Shown: piece after piece, positions 52,749 to 63,600 of the stretch
Layout of the letters: each line of letters begins with the position of its first letter
Position numbering within the stretch: position 1 is the first letter of the stretch
Source of the DNA: Hybos culiciformis
Taxonomy: Eukaryota; Arthropoda; Insecta; Diptera; Hybotidae
Assembly (NCBI GenBank): GCA_964007475.1
Contig: OZ023274.1
Span: 91,535,213 to 91,599,212, forward strand
Length of the DNA: 64,000 nt
Direction of reading: 5' to 3'
Position numbers and translations under genes: made by a program
Notes under the pieces: generated by a model
The model's database searches: none
What the model was told of the DNA's origin: nothing
The model's input: the letters and a program-made list of their open reading frames with translations, nothing else

Positions 52749-53216
52749 GGCGCAGTGAAATAAGGCCGCGTGGAGGTATAATTTGATCTTTCAAAATGAA
52801 ATAAGACTTCAATAAAAAATCTTGTGAGGTGAGCACACAGGGCAGGGGGCAGCAGGGCGGCGGGCGGGCGGTTGGTCAGGGACCAACCGCCCGCCCGCCG
52901 CCCTGCTGCCCCCTGCCCTGTGTGCTCACCTCACAAGATTTTTTATCGAGGTCTTATTTCATTTTGAAACATGAAATTACTCCGCGGCCTTATTTCATTT
53001 ATAAAAATGGAATTAGCCCTCCAAAAAAATTTTTTTTTTGTCGCGGTCTTATTTCATTTTTCAAAATGAAATAAGGCAGCGATGATTTTGGTCGCGGTCT
53101 TATTTCATTTATCAAAATGAAATAAGGCCGCGAGGACTTTTTTTGCGGTCTAATTTCATTTTTCAAAAAGAAATAAGACCGCAACAAAAAATCCTAGCGG
53201 CCTTATTTCCATCCCC
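52749..53216. mobile_element. Foldback element of GAAATAAGGCCGCG arrays, copy 2, nested
   Basis: Same family as 21717-22262: alternating GAAATAAG(G/A)CCGC units, the same GGAGGGCTAATT-type block (reversed near 53031), the same terminal GGGATGGAAATAAGGCCGC (reversed, 53198-53216) and the same GC core. The left side is short (two or three units) and the right side long. Flanks CACTAGGGC (52740-52748) and CGCTAGGGC (53217-53225) are a probable 9-bp target duplication with one change. It sits inside the 52433-53667 element and is therefore younger. Confidence 0.82.
52812..52946. repeat. Near-perfect GC-rich palindrome, 66-bp arms, 3-nt loop
   Basis: By base-by-base comparison, 52812-52877 is the exact reverse complement of 52881-52946, with AGG between. 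Pairing continues outward with scattered mismatches into GAAATAAGAC on both sides. Each arm carries GGGCAGGGGG, GCAGCAGGGC and GGCGGGCGGGCGG. The G-run order (52840-52868) satisfies the usual four-run G-quadruplex pattern. The other family member (22018 onward) has only one arm, so the palindrome arose by an inverted duplication of the core. Confidence 0.95.
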
Positions 53217-53676
53217 CGCTAGGGCACGGTCACCCATTATGCACAACAGCTTTTCCATACATTTTGCTTAGTTTTTCACGGTTATAACTTTACCATAGAG
53301 ATTGTACAACTGGTTAAAAATTGTACAAGTGGTTAATTTGATAAAAGATAAATTGTACAACTGGTCAAAAATTGTACAAGTGGTTAATTTTATAAAAATA
53401 AATATTGTACATCTGGTCAAACATTGTACAAGTGGTTAATTTGAGAAAAAAAGGATTGTACAACTGGTCTAAAATGTACAAGTGGTGATAACTGAATTGT
53501 ACAAATGGTAAATTTGTCTGTACAACTGGTAAATTGTACAACTGGTCAATTGTGCAACTGGATTATTTTTTACCAGTTGTACAGAGAAAAATACCAGTTG
53601 TACAATTTTTTTTCGCCATACAAATTGAAAAATTGTACAACTGGTAATTGTACAAGTGGCACTCACCCCGACAGAG

Positions 53677-56600
53677 TATTGCGTTGAAGAAACTTTTATG
53701 TTTATATGTGAAAAAAAAAAATTACATCAGTTTCAAAAATCATAAAAATAAAACTTAAATTTAAAATTACGATTTTTTAGACTATTAGAGAGATCTTAAT
53801 TAAAAATTAATTTTTATTTAAGTGAAACACAGATTTCCAATAAATTTTTTTACGATCGCACAAAATATCTATCTCAGATATATTTGTATAGTGTATTTTA
53901 CATAAAAAAACATTTAGTATTTAACATCGACTTAACAACACACATAACACATTTAACATAGAAAACATTCAGCAAACTTGAAATGACTTCGAAAAACTAT
54001 TCAATTGGGAATTCGTGTAATAAAAATAAATTGGTATGAAATAAAATGTATGTTCATTTGAAGAACATAAATACATTATATTATACATTACCCATAGAGT
54101 TAGATTTTAATAATATTTAAAAAAATTATAATATTAACTAATTTAATATAACTTTAAGGAAAATTCGAAAATTTCTAATCTCTACTTATATTATAAATTA
54201 GTTGTTTTATAAGACGCATGTCAAGATTTTCTACATTTAGGTAGAATTATCATTTTTAAAAGGTAGATTAAAAGAAAAAAAATATATTTTTTTTGATTTT
54301 ATGAAAAGTTAAAAACGTGTGTGGTGAAAATATCAAAAAAAAAAAAAATTATAAAATAAAATTTTTCGCTTATCATTTTCATATGCAAGAAAAGCTTTTC
54401 ATAATAAATAAAATCACGTTTTTTTTTATTATGTTGAGGGTGGTTTTTCCTTATGATTATTATACTATTTATTTTTGTATTAGTGTTATATGTGAAAGTT
54501 TTTTGATTTATATAGATACCTTTTACATACAAAAATGTTTGAGATGTATTGGGAAAATATAGAGAAAATAGAAAATAGTGAAAGCATTTTTTTTAAACAT
54601 AATATTGTAAATAGGTTACTTGTCATGTAAACAAATAATAATATAATAATAATAAAAAAATAAAAAAAAAGTATAAAAAATAAATATTTTTAAATTTTAT
54701 TTAATTTTCTTTTCATTTGTATATCCATATATTATATTATGTTTGTCTGTGTCTGTATGCGTGTTAAGGCTGCAATTTATGTTTCTATATGTTTTATAAT
54801 ATGTTAAATTTAGGTAGTGTTAGTTTGAAAAATTATTTTTGTTTATTTTAAAGTGGTTTATTTATTTTTCTTTTGATTTTCTACTTTTTTTTATTTTTTT
54901 TTGTTAGTTTCTCTTTTATAGTTTTGTAAAGTTGACTGGACTTGATTTTGCTTTTCTTGATTTGTTTTATTATTTTTGTGTGTTGTTCTTCTTTTTTTTT
55001 TTTCTTTTTTTTTTGTAATATAATATGTTTGAAAAATAAAATATATATATGCCCGTGTTATATATTTATAATTTTACCATTTTTATAAAATTGTTATTTT
55101 GCACGCAAGTTTACATTTCATTGTGTTTTATAGAAAATGTTTTTTTTTTTTTTCTATTAGTTAGTTAGTTTTTAAGTTGAAGAGAATATTATGAAAATAA
55201 CATTTTCAAAATTTAGTTTCATTTATTGGAATTTTATGTTTTTTTATGTTATATACATACTATGTCACTTATATATTGTATATATATTGTAAAATATTTA
55301 TACAAAGCTGTAAAAAATAAAAAAGGAACCAATTTTTTACATGTAAAATACATAACAAGTGTATGATCTATGAAAAAAATTTTGTCACTTAAATATTTTT
55401 CGTTTTTTCGAAAATAATGAAATCTATGTTTTATTAAACTTAAGTCGGATAAAATAACAAGGAAATTTTTAATTCTGCAGGAGAATATTGTACCAGAATA
55501 GCTACAGTGTTTCAAAATATATGTCCTTATCGATTTAAAGATGAGTTTAGAAGTAAATACTAATTAAATTCTCAAATTCGGTACTTAATGAATTAACTCC
55601 TTCAATCGAGATATTAAAATAGTGCTTTCAGGTTACATTACTATCTATTACTAATAAAAAATTAAATATAGATACTTTTTATTTTAATTTTTTTAAAGAA
55701 GAAGAACATAAATTAATATATATGGAAAATTTATTCTTCAACCCTTTTTTCAAAGCTCTTTATTCTGTAATTTAGTATTATTAAGAAACAATTATTTTTT
55801 CACTATATACTGTGAATTTCCTTTATATTTAATTTAAAACACCAAAACAACCATATTTTTTTAATAAAACTCTTCAAAAATAATAAAATAAATTAAAAAA
55901 ATTTAACTGAATATTTCTTTATTTTAAATATTTTTGCGATATAATTTAATGAATAAAATATATACTTAATGTAATTTTGTATTACTTAACTCTATATAGG
56001 TACTGTCAGCCAAAAATTATAAAAACAAAAAAAAAAACGAAACATATAAATTATCTTTGAAGTATGAATTAGGTTATAAAAAAAAAAAAAATGTAAATCA
56101 AATAGGGGTCACGAAATGTTTTTCAGTTCTCAACAAAAAATTTTTTTGCACAAACTAATAAGAAAAAAATACCAAAAGTTTCTAGTACCACATTATTAAA
56201 GTAGTTAACTATTAATATACATAGATACACACTTTGGTAAGAAAATTTATATTAAGGTAGTAGTATTTTTAGCTATTTTTGTTTATTATTTATTTATTTA
56301 TTTTTTAAATAAATGTCTGATAAGGATGGAAAAAAATTCAAATAAATAATGTTCAACATTGTGGATTCACAAACACTAAATAAAATAAATACATATATAC
56401 ATAATGAAAAATTGTATAAACTATTATTAATAAAGGAAATTTTTTATCAAATGAATTGAAAAAAAAAATTTCAACAATTAGTTTTACGTCACACATCGAA
56501 GTATGATTCAAATAAATTTCTAGCATTCTGAACCCAAAAATTAGTAGTCCTTTTGCACTATGTAAGTTTGAAGTACTTCTGAAAATACCTTCTGTTCACT

Positions 56601-56847
56601 TTCATAACGAAAGAACGTGAAAGAAAGTACTCTTTTTTTAAAACTAAATTTCCTGATTTTCTTTACGCTTTCAGTTGCAACGAAATACTTTCTCACTAAA
56701 TATAGTAAAGTAATTATATTTCAGTTTCGGTTTGTTTGTATCGGTTTTGAGTATATGTTCTTGTGATTACAAATGAAAAACTATTATTATTAGGGGGTTC
56801 TATAACTAATGTCTCTCAATAAAATAACTTCAAAAAGAAATTTTTAT
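53677..56847. other. AT-rich noncoding DNA
   Basis: No gene or transposon ends recognised. A possible hairpin-prone stretch lies near 56600-56640 (CACTTTCATAACGAAAG...GTGAAAG). Open frames of 77-88 codons around 54.3 and 55.3 kb are on overlapping strands and look like chance. Confidence 0.5.
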
Positions 56848-56903
56848 GACCGTCTCCTAAAGACCGTCTTCTAAAGACCGTCTCCTAAAGACGGTATCCT
56901 AAA
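56848..56903. repeat. Minisatellite, 14-bp unit x4
   Basis: Four consecutive units of GACCGTCTCCTAAA: the first and third identical, the second GACCGTCTTCTAAA, the fourth GACGGTATCCTAAA. Confidence 0.92.
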
Positions 56904-57514
56904 GAACAAAGACCTTAAGAATAATAATATCAAAGTTTAATTTTGATATTATAATTAGAAATAATGGCAACCGATATATCATTTAGTATTTAAAAGGTTC
57001 TTTAAGTTCTAAATAATAATATAAATTTATTGCCGTCATATTATCGATAGAAAAACATAGCTTATAATTCAGTTTGAAATAATTCAAATCTAATTCTTAT
57101 AAAACTGAAGAATACAAGAAATATTAGATTTATTTTTAATTCTTAACATATAGTGATTCTTATAAAAAAATTATTCTTAGTTAAATTATAAAATAGTGTG
57201 TGCAAAAAAAAACATTAAATTTCCTATGCTTTCAGTTCAAACCCAATGGTAAGCAGACGACCTTTCTAACACTTGTGTTCCACCTTGAATGCATTTTAAA
57301 AGTTAAGTAGAAACTTAATAATATTTTAATGAGCTTAATTTATTTTTATTTTAAACTTATTATATTTTTGAATTCTATTATTTTGGTCTTATGTTAAAAT
57401 GCATTTATGTTGTACTTGCACTTAGTGTATTTCTATTTAAAGAAAAATTGTAAATTGATATTTTTATATGTTATTTTGGATAAGTTCATATTTGTGCTAA
57501 TGCTGCGACGACTA
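56904..57514. other. AT-rich noncoding DNA
   Basis: Nothing recognisable; a short GC-richer patch around 57240-57290 (GCAGACGACC, TGTTCCACC). Confidence 0.5.
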
Positions 57515-57719
57515 CACAGAAAAAAATTTGCTCGTACTAATAACTAAATAATTCGTTGAAATCAACGAAAAATTCGTTATTTTGGCTACAACGAACATTT
57601 CGTTGAAAAAAGCTCGTAGTTCGTTAAAAAAGTTCGTTATACCCCAAAACCAAAAACCTTTCAAATTCTTCAGCAAAAACACCGCAAATACGAAAAAAAA
57701 AAATTTACTAGACAACATT

Positions 57720-57968
57720 TTTTTTTATTATTTATTAAATTTTTTATTTATTTATTTTTTTTTTTTAATTTTATTTTTTTTTTTAATTTTTTTTTTTTAT
57801 TTATTTATTTTTTTTTCTTTTATTTATTTTTATTTTTTTTAATTTTTTAATTTTTTTTTTATTTTTTTTTTTTTTTTTTATTTATTAATTTTTTTTAATT
57901 ATGGTTTCTATTTTTTTTATTTATTTTTTAAATTTTTTTATTTAATTTTTTTTTAATAATTTTTTTTA
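57720..57968. repeat. T-rich low-complexity tract
   Basis: About 250 bp of almost only T with scattered A (TTTATT and long T runs), interrupted once by a short ATGGTTTC. On the minus strand it directly follows the tRNA-like segment, an order also seen where a tRNA-derived short repeat ends in a degraded A-rich tail. Confidence 0.85.
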
Positions 57969-57976
57969 TGCCCGCT

Positions 57977-58042
57977 TGTAGTTTCGAACCACTGTCCTAA
58001 ACATTGCAATCCATCAACTCTGCCACTGAGCTATGAACTACA
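57977..58042 (-). pseudogene. tRNA-like sequence (tRNA-derived repeat head or tRNA relic)
   Basis: The minus strand reads TGTAGTTCATAGCTCAGTGG..., containing a near-consensus A box (TAGCTCAGTGG) and, 37 bp on, a B box-like GGTTCGAAACT, at normal tRNA spacing. The segment TTGCAA occupies the anticodon-loop region. The outermost TGTAGTT and AACTACA can pair as a 7-bp stem, but there is no room left for a proper T stem, and the anticodon stem is poor. It is therefore not a working tRNA. It is most likely the head of a tRNA-derived short interspersed repeat carried in the 57515-58283 element. Confidence 0.6.
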
Positions 58043-58285
58043 TTTACGGCAATGTGTAAAATGAAAAATATAAGTTCTGTATGGATTGAATTTTTTGTTT
58101 CCCGTATTTAACGATAACGAACTTTTTTAACGAGTACTAAAAATGAAAAAAATGTTCGTAATAAGAAAATAAACGAAATTTACGTTACAAAAACGTAATT
58201 ATTCATTATTTTTCGTTATATTAACGAGAATGTCATTAACGAACTTTTTTGACGTAATGAGTACGAGCAAATTTTTTTCTGTGTA

Positions 58286-60040
58286 TGTTGTTGCGTTATA
58301 CAAAAATAAGGTGAAATAGTCAAAAAATCAAAATCTGATACTTAATTGAGAAAAATTCTATATTTGTTTGCCTTTTAAGAGATATTGAAAGTAAAGTGGA
58401 AGAAAATTACTTGCATACAGATTATTCGTAGAGTGCACAATCAATTTAAGTGAATAATGTGGAAAACATTTTTAATTCTTTATAAGTAGGATTAAATAAT
58501 CAGGAAAATTAATAATTTTTTTGAAGATTTTATAATCCATCGTTTTCATAAGAACAGGAAATAACTTCTGTATCCTGTAAAAGGAATATAATATCTTAAA
58601 AAAAACTTTAAATAAAAATAAAAAATAAAACCTATAAATTAAAAGAAAATGATTTATAACTAAACCAGCAGATTAAATAAGCCGACCCTTGTGAAAACGT
58701 TGTCGTTCTTCAACATCATGTTTGCTGCTTGTGACTTAGATTCGGGTTGAAACTTGACTAATTTATGTTCAAAATTAAAATAATTTTTTAACATTTGAAA
58801 TCTTAAAAACAGACATCAAACTTATAATTATTACATGCATTTTATTCTCTTGTTCAAGCGAACAATAATCGTAGATAAGAATACCAATATTAAATGAACT
58901 TCAAACATAATATTTAAAATAAAATTTTTAGGTCGCAATTTCAATAACAATTTATTATTAACTTATAAAAAAAGGTTTCCCTCATTAAGAAAATAGGGTC
59001 AAATTAAATGTTTTTTTTTTTTTATTTTCTGAACAATGAACTTAAATAAGATTTCATTGTGAAGGTTCCATTTCGACAAAAAAAAAGGTAGAAGTTAAAA
59101 AGGTTTTGATAATTACTAAAGCTTTATACTTTTCTATTCAATATTGTTTTTCTAAATTTGAATTGTTCCCTTGCAAACAAATTAAGAGTTTGAATATCAT
59201 CACAATTTTTAAAGGAAGTCAACTTCTTTATAACGGACTGTAAATTAAAATTTTTGTTTATTTGATGACATTAATGCGCTTAAAAATGAAATCGTAAAAT
59301 TTTTGATTCAAATAAACTGATATGTAATTTTAAAATTATACAAAAAAAAAATCATATTCAAAAGAAAATTAAAATGACTGTCCAAAACTTCTTATTGTAT
59401 ATTATAAGACAAATGGCATTTGACAAAGCATTTTTACAATCTACATAAATATGAATTTTTAATATTTTGTCACAACAAAAACAAAATGTTCACATCCAAC
59501 CAATACAATAGTTAAAATATGAAATTTTGATATATTATTTATATAAATGTTAGACACTTTTTACATATCCAGAAATCTAATTAAGTGCCCAATTAAATGT
59601 ATAATTTATTCTGTATACAATACATTTTAGCATTCACTGTGTTATATATAATTTACGATACTTATATCTTCTCTAAAAAAAGTGAATGCGTCAGCAATAT
59701 ACACACCTAATTGACATGTTAATCGAGTCGTAAAAAAAGAATACAATCTTTCATATAATACCATAAATACGTATATGTACATAAAATAACAAATTTTTCA
59801 AAATTAAATAATTTGTAATATTTTATAAAAATATAGTAAGTAGAAAATGGAAAATTAAATTTCTTAATCTACTGTTGAGTTAAAAATATAAAAAATAAGC
59901 AAAAAACCAGTTTTCAAACATAACTGAGGCCAAGCCGCATGAAAAAGTAGAAAATAAATTTATCTTCACACACAGAGGTGGACTCAGATTTTTGATTGTT
60001 TTTATTTTCTGCTTTTTTCACGTTAATTAAATTGTTATCA
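58286..60040. other. AT-rich noncoding DNA
   Basis: No gene or repeat end recognised. A GC-richer patch lies at about 58680-58765 (GCCGACCCTTGTGAAAACG, GATTCGGGTTGAAAC). Confidence 0.5.
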
Positions 60041-60665
60041 CAAATTTTCCTCTATTTTTCATGAAAGTTTTCATGATTGTTGAAGATTTATCATTAATCA
60101 TATCGATGAAAATTTTTCCGATGATTTCCCGCTTTTCTGGGTTTTCCATGGAGTTTTCCGCAAAAGCAACTTTATGCAACTCATTTCGCTCTACCACTTT
60201 GTCTCAGGTTGCAAATCTCTCAAATGCTTCCTTGGTCGGAAAAACTACGGAAAAGCGTTTTACATGAATTTTCCTCGATTTTCTGCAAGTTTTCACCATT
60301 GTCGGAGAGAAAATAATAATGCCAGTTGATAGGGAACTTGATCCTGTATAATTTAGAAAACTTTTTTACCGGAAAATTTTCCGGAAAAGTCGGAAAATTC
60401 CGGACATTTTTTTTGAAAATCAGAAAACTATGCAATTTTCCTGAAACGGATTTATCACTAATCAAATTTGTACCAAATTTTCAATTGATTTTTCCCTTTT
60501 TGCCGAATTCTTCATGGAAATTTCCGGTTTAAATTTTGATAGATTCAATTGTCATGCAACATGAACCTGTGTGCCCAATTTCAGCTCGCTGTGATGTCGA
60601 AAAGTGGGGCTACGAGAGTGTCGAAAATAGTAAAAAAGAAATATACAAACAGACAAATTCATGTA
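60041..60665. repeat. GC-richer interspersed repeat with internal duplications and a tail
   Basis: Internal near-repeats about 220 bp apart: AAATTTTCCTCTATTTTTCA (60042) against GAATTTTCCTCGATTTTCTG (60266), and GATTTATCATTAATCAT (60085) against GATTTATCACTAATCAA (60449). A central TTTTCCGGAAAA palindrome and several further CCGGAAA words lie near 60370-60400. The right end has CCCAATTTCAGCTCGCTGTG and AAATATACAAACAGACAAAT, wording typical of the 3' tails of insect non-autonomous repeats. Two open frames of about 70-80 codons here are not protein-like enough to call. Confidence 0.5.
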
Positions 60666-63600
60666 CGAGTTAATAATAATTGTAGCCTTAAAAAGTAAAA
60701 AAAAATTCCCCTAAATAATAAAAAAAATTTAACAAATCTTCTTGTTCCTTTGAGAAAATGGAATTAATATTTGTGTATTGTTAAGGTTTTTTTTTTTGTA
60801 TTATGTTAAAAAATATATCTACAGAATATAATAGTAGCTGTCAAAATTTATTTTATTTATTAAGTTATACATTGAATAAAATATTGAATTTTAAAAAAGT
60901 ATCTTCGTTTTCTTTATTTCGAAAAAGATATTTATGAACAAATTTAGAAAATCAAATTTTTTTTTATTATACATTTGGTTTAATCCAATTTAAATATGCA
61001 TGTATGCATTTATTTTATCTGATTTATTTAAATTGAGTTCTGTTTTTAAGATTTTTTTTTATTTGTATTTATTCCTTAGGACAGGGTGTTTTCAGAAAAT
61101 TCGTGCTAAAAATGGAAAAAAACAATAATAATAATCATAAAACTTCTAGATCACCAGCAGCATAATACTACTCCCAAAATTATATTATTCATTGTATTTT
61201 AAATCCTCTAATCTAATGTTTAGTTAACCTCAATGTTTTTGGAAACATTGAAGCTTTCCCCGATACATGTTATCACACATAAGGGCAGAAATTAAATTAT
61301 ATTGGTAAAAAAACTTGCGGGAGCTTATCTAGTAAGTAATTTAGTTGAGCTTTTTAGTCGAAGATAATTGAGTACAATATTTTTTTTCATATAAAATATC
61401 TAAGTTGTACGAAGGAACGCTTTTGAGTCAATATTATAATGTCTATGTAATAACATAAAAAATAAAACTGTATTTTTGATCACTTTACTATATACCTGTA
61501 GTACTTTTAGAAATATTCATATTCTTTTAATGTTTTTTAGTATAAGGTTATAAAATTATTTAATTTATTTCTGAATTATAATTTCGTTTTACTTTCTTGT
61601 ATATTAAAACGATAATGGTTGCATTAATTTTTAACATAAAAAAAATATAAAAATGATAACAGCGAGATAAATCACTGCCACATTATAAGGTAATAATAGA
61701 AACACAAATAATTTTTGTTTCAAACCCAAAATAGAGTTTACCGATTTCCTGATTTCTAACCTTAAATGATGATGTCTGAAATAAGCTTGACAAATGAATT
61801 CAACTTGAACTAGCTCATGAATTATATCTAAATTTAGAAAGAAACAAATAAACCAACTACTCAAAATTTAAGATTAATTAATTTGTCAGCCTAGAATCTT
61901 ATTCATTAAACGGCTACATAAATAAAATTTATTAAATGACTTAATTTGCCCTCTTTATAATTAATGAACATCAACAATAATAAGGAAAATGAGAACAGAA
62001 TAAATAATGAAAATTACATTGAAAATTTTCAATTTTTCACATGTCCTATGAATTTTTGAGATTTTTGTTTTATTTAATATTATTTTGTTTCGAACAACAT
62101 TTATTTTCTCCGCCAACATCATACAAAGCTAAATAGGAAAAACAAAACGTATTTACATGAAAAAAACAGTAAATAAATGTTTTTTCTTTGGTTACCGGAA
62201 ATCTTAAGGAAAACTTTTACACAACATTATTATAAATTTTATTAAATAAATATGTAAATTTTTCAAATTTTAAATATGCTAAATTTGGTTTTGTAAGCTT
62301 CATGTTTTGCATTTTATGTTGAACAGAATGAAATAAAAAATATTAAACAAAATAATGAATAATTTAAAATGACATTGCGGGTAATACGTTTATAATTATT
62401 TGAAATAAAAAATAAATATTGTGATCAAATTGCATCAAATGTGCGAATAAAAAAACTTCTGCTGTCCTAAAGTACTTGATAATGGGCTCAACTGTTAAAT
62501 ATTTTTTGTAAAAATGAAGACTTAAAGAAATATTACTAGTAATTTGCAAGATTACTGGATTATTCTTTTGCTAAAATATCTCCTGTCACTTGTCAGTGAT
62601 ACACCATTTACCCATATTCGAGATGTAATTTTGAAGTTAATCCAGGACACAAAAATTTAAATGCATCATTTAATAGTCAAAACTTAGTTAACAAATTCGA
62701 CTCTTATTTCTTCTCCGTACGAGTCATGATTATTTTACAAAACTCAGGGAAAGAATTTAACTACATATCAAATATCATTGCATATTTGTTCCCAATATTT
62801 ATCCCTTTTACAAAAGGATATCTACAATTGTACAATATTAAAAATTTAAATTAAAGCATTAGTAATTTATCAAACATAAAAAAAAAAAAACGTCATTATT
62901 AAAGTTAATTTCTCTTTTATTGTTGAATATACATAAATATTTATTGTACGCCATTCTGTATAGACTTTCTCCTTGAAAATAAACCTTACTCCACTCAATC
63001 TCTATACATGTCTTTCATAATTTTATTATTTTTTTTTTTGTGTTTTCAAGGTTCAGACGATAATATCTGTTTGAAAGTTATTAAAGGCTTTTACGCTGTA
63101 CTACTATGATTATAATCAGATAATTATTTCTTTATTTGAAATTGATTTTACAAGGCAAATAATAGTCACATGAGAAAAAAAAAACACAGAACTTTCGTTT
63201 TGAAAAAAAAAATACTTAATTATATTATTGGCAAAATAATGTTAGAATTATTAAAAAGAATAATTGAAGGAAAAACTTAATTATATTAAGAAAATATCAA
63301 CAAAAGAAAATGGAAATTTCGAAAAATTATTATAACATGTATTATAAGAACATGTATTTTAGCCGACTAGAAATAATTGGTTGAACATAAAACCTGTTAC
63401 AGGGATCGTTAATTATTTTTAAAGTCTATACTAGAAATTCAGCGTAACATTTAGGTTTGCCGGGGCTTTTATGCTGCCAAATTTTGGATTATGAAAAATA
63501 GCATAATCCTGGGAACTTAAAAAGAATCAATTACTAAGCCTAAATGAGGCCGTTAAAAAAAAATCTTCTAATTCTAAATATTTTTTCCTGAGTATTCCGT

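Larger units (their letters stand above)
52433..53667. mobile_element. 1235-bp foldback element of ACCAGTTGTACAAT arrays, 9-bp TSD
   Basis: Flanked by a perfect 9-bp direct repeat, CCGACAGAG at 52424-52432 and 53668-53676. The ends are inverted copies: CAGTTGTACAATTACCAGTT on the left against CACTTGTACAATTACCAGTT reversed from the right, about 40 bp in all. Inside are about 30 copies of a 14-bp motif, ACCA(G/C)TTGTACAAT, mostly forward in the left part and reversed in the right part. The right array includes four ~51-bp tandem units starting at 53301, 53352, 53404 and 53455. The centre holds another foldback element (52749-53216). The 9-bp duplication and long inverted arrays fit Foldback/Mutator-like DNA elements. 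No transposase is encoded, so it must be mobilised in trans. Confidence 0.88.
57515..58283. mobile_element. 769-bp TA-flanked inverted-repeat element with tRNA-like insert
   Basis: Twenty-four bp perfect terminal inverted repeats (57515-57538 and 58260-58283) begin CACAGAAAAAAATTTG and end GCTCGTACT. TA flanks both ends (57513-57514 and 58284-58285), as for Tc1/mariner-type elements. Inner parts of both arms contain repeated ACGAA/TTCGTT words and the block CGTTAAAAAAGTTCGTTAT in inverted positions, so the inverted structure extends over about 120-170 bp per side. The middle contains a T-run desert and a tRNA-like segment. No transposase frame. Confidence 0.85.

Noticed and set aside
52359..53687. 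Several 60-107 codon frames on both strands
   Set aside because: Repeated CTTGTACAA and GAAATAAGG units translate to repetitive peptides (NCTTG..., YFILKNEI...); they are shadows of the foldback arrays.
57582..57842. 86-codon plus-strand frame
   Set aside because: Runs through the TA-flanked element and then into a poly-T tract, giving a Phe string; not a gene.
57977..58042. Functional tRNA gene
   Set aside because: A and B boxes are present but the T stem and anticodon stem cannot form properly.
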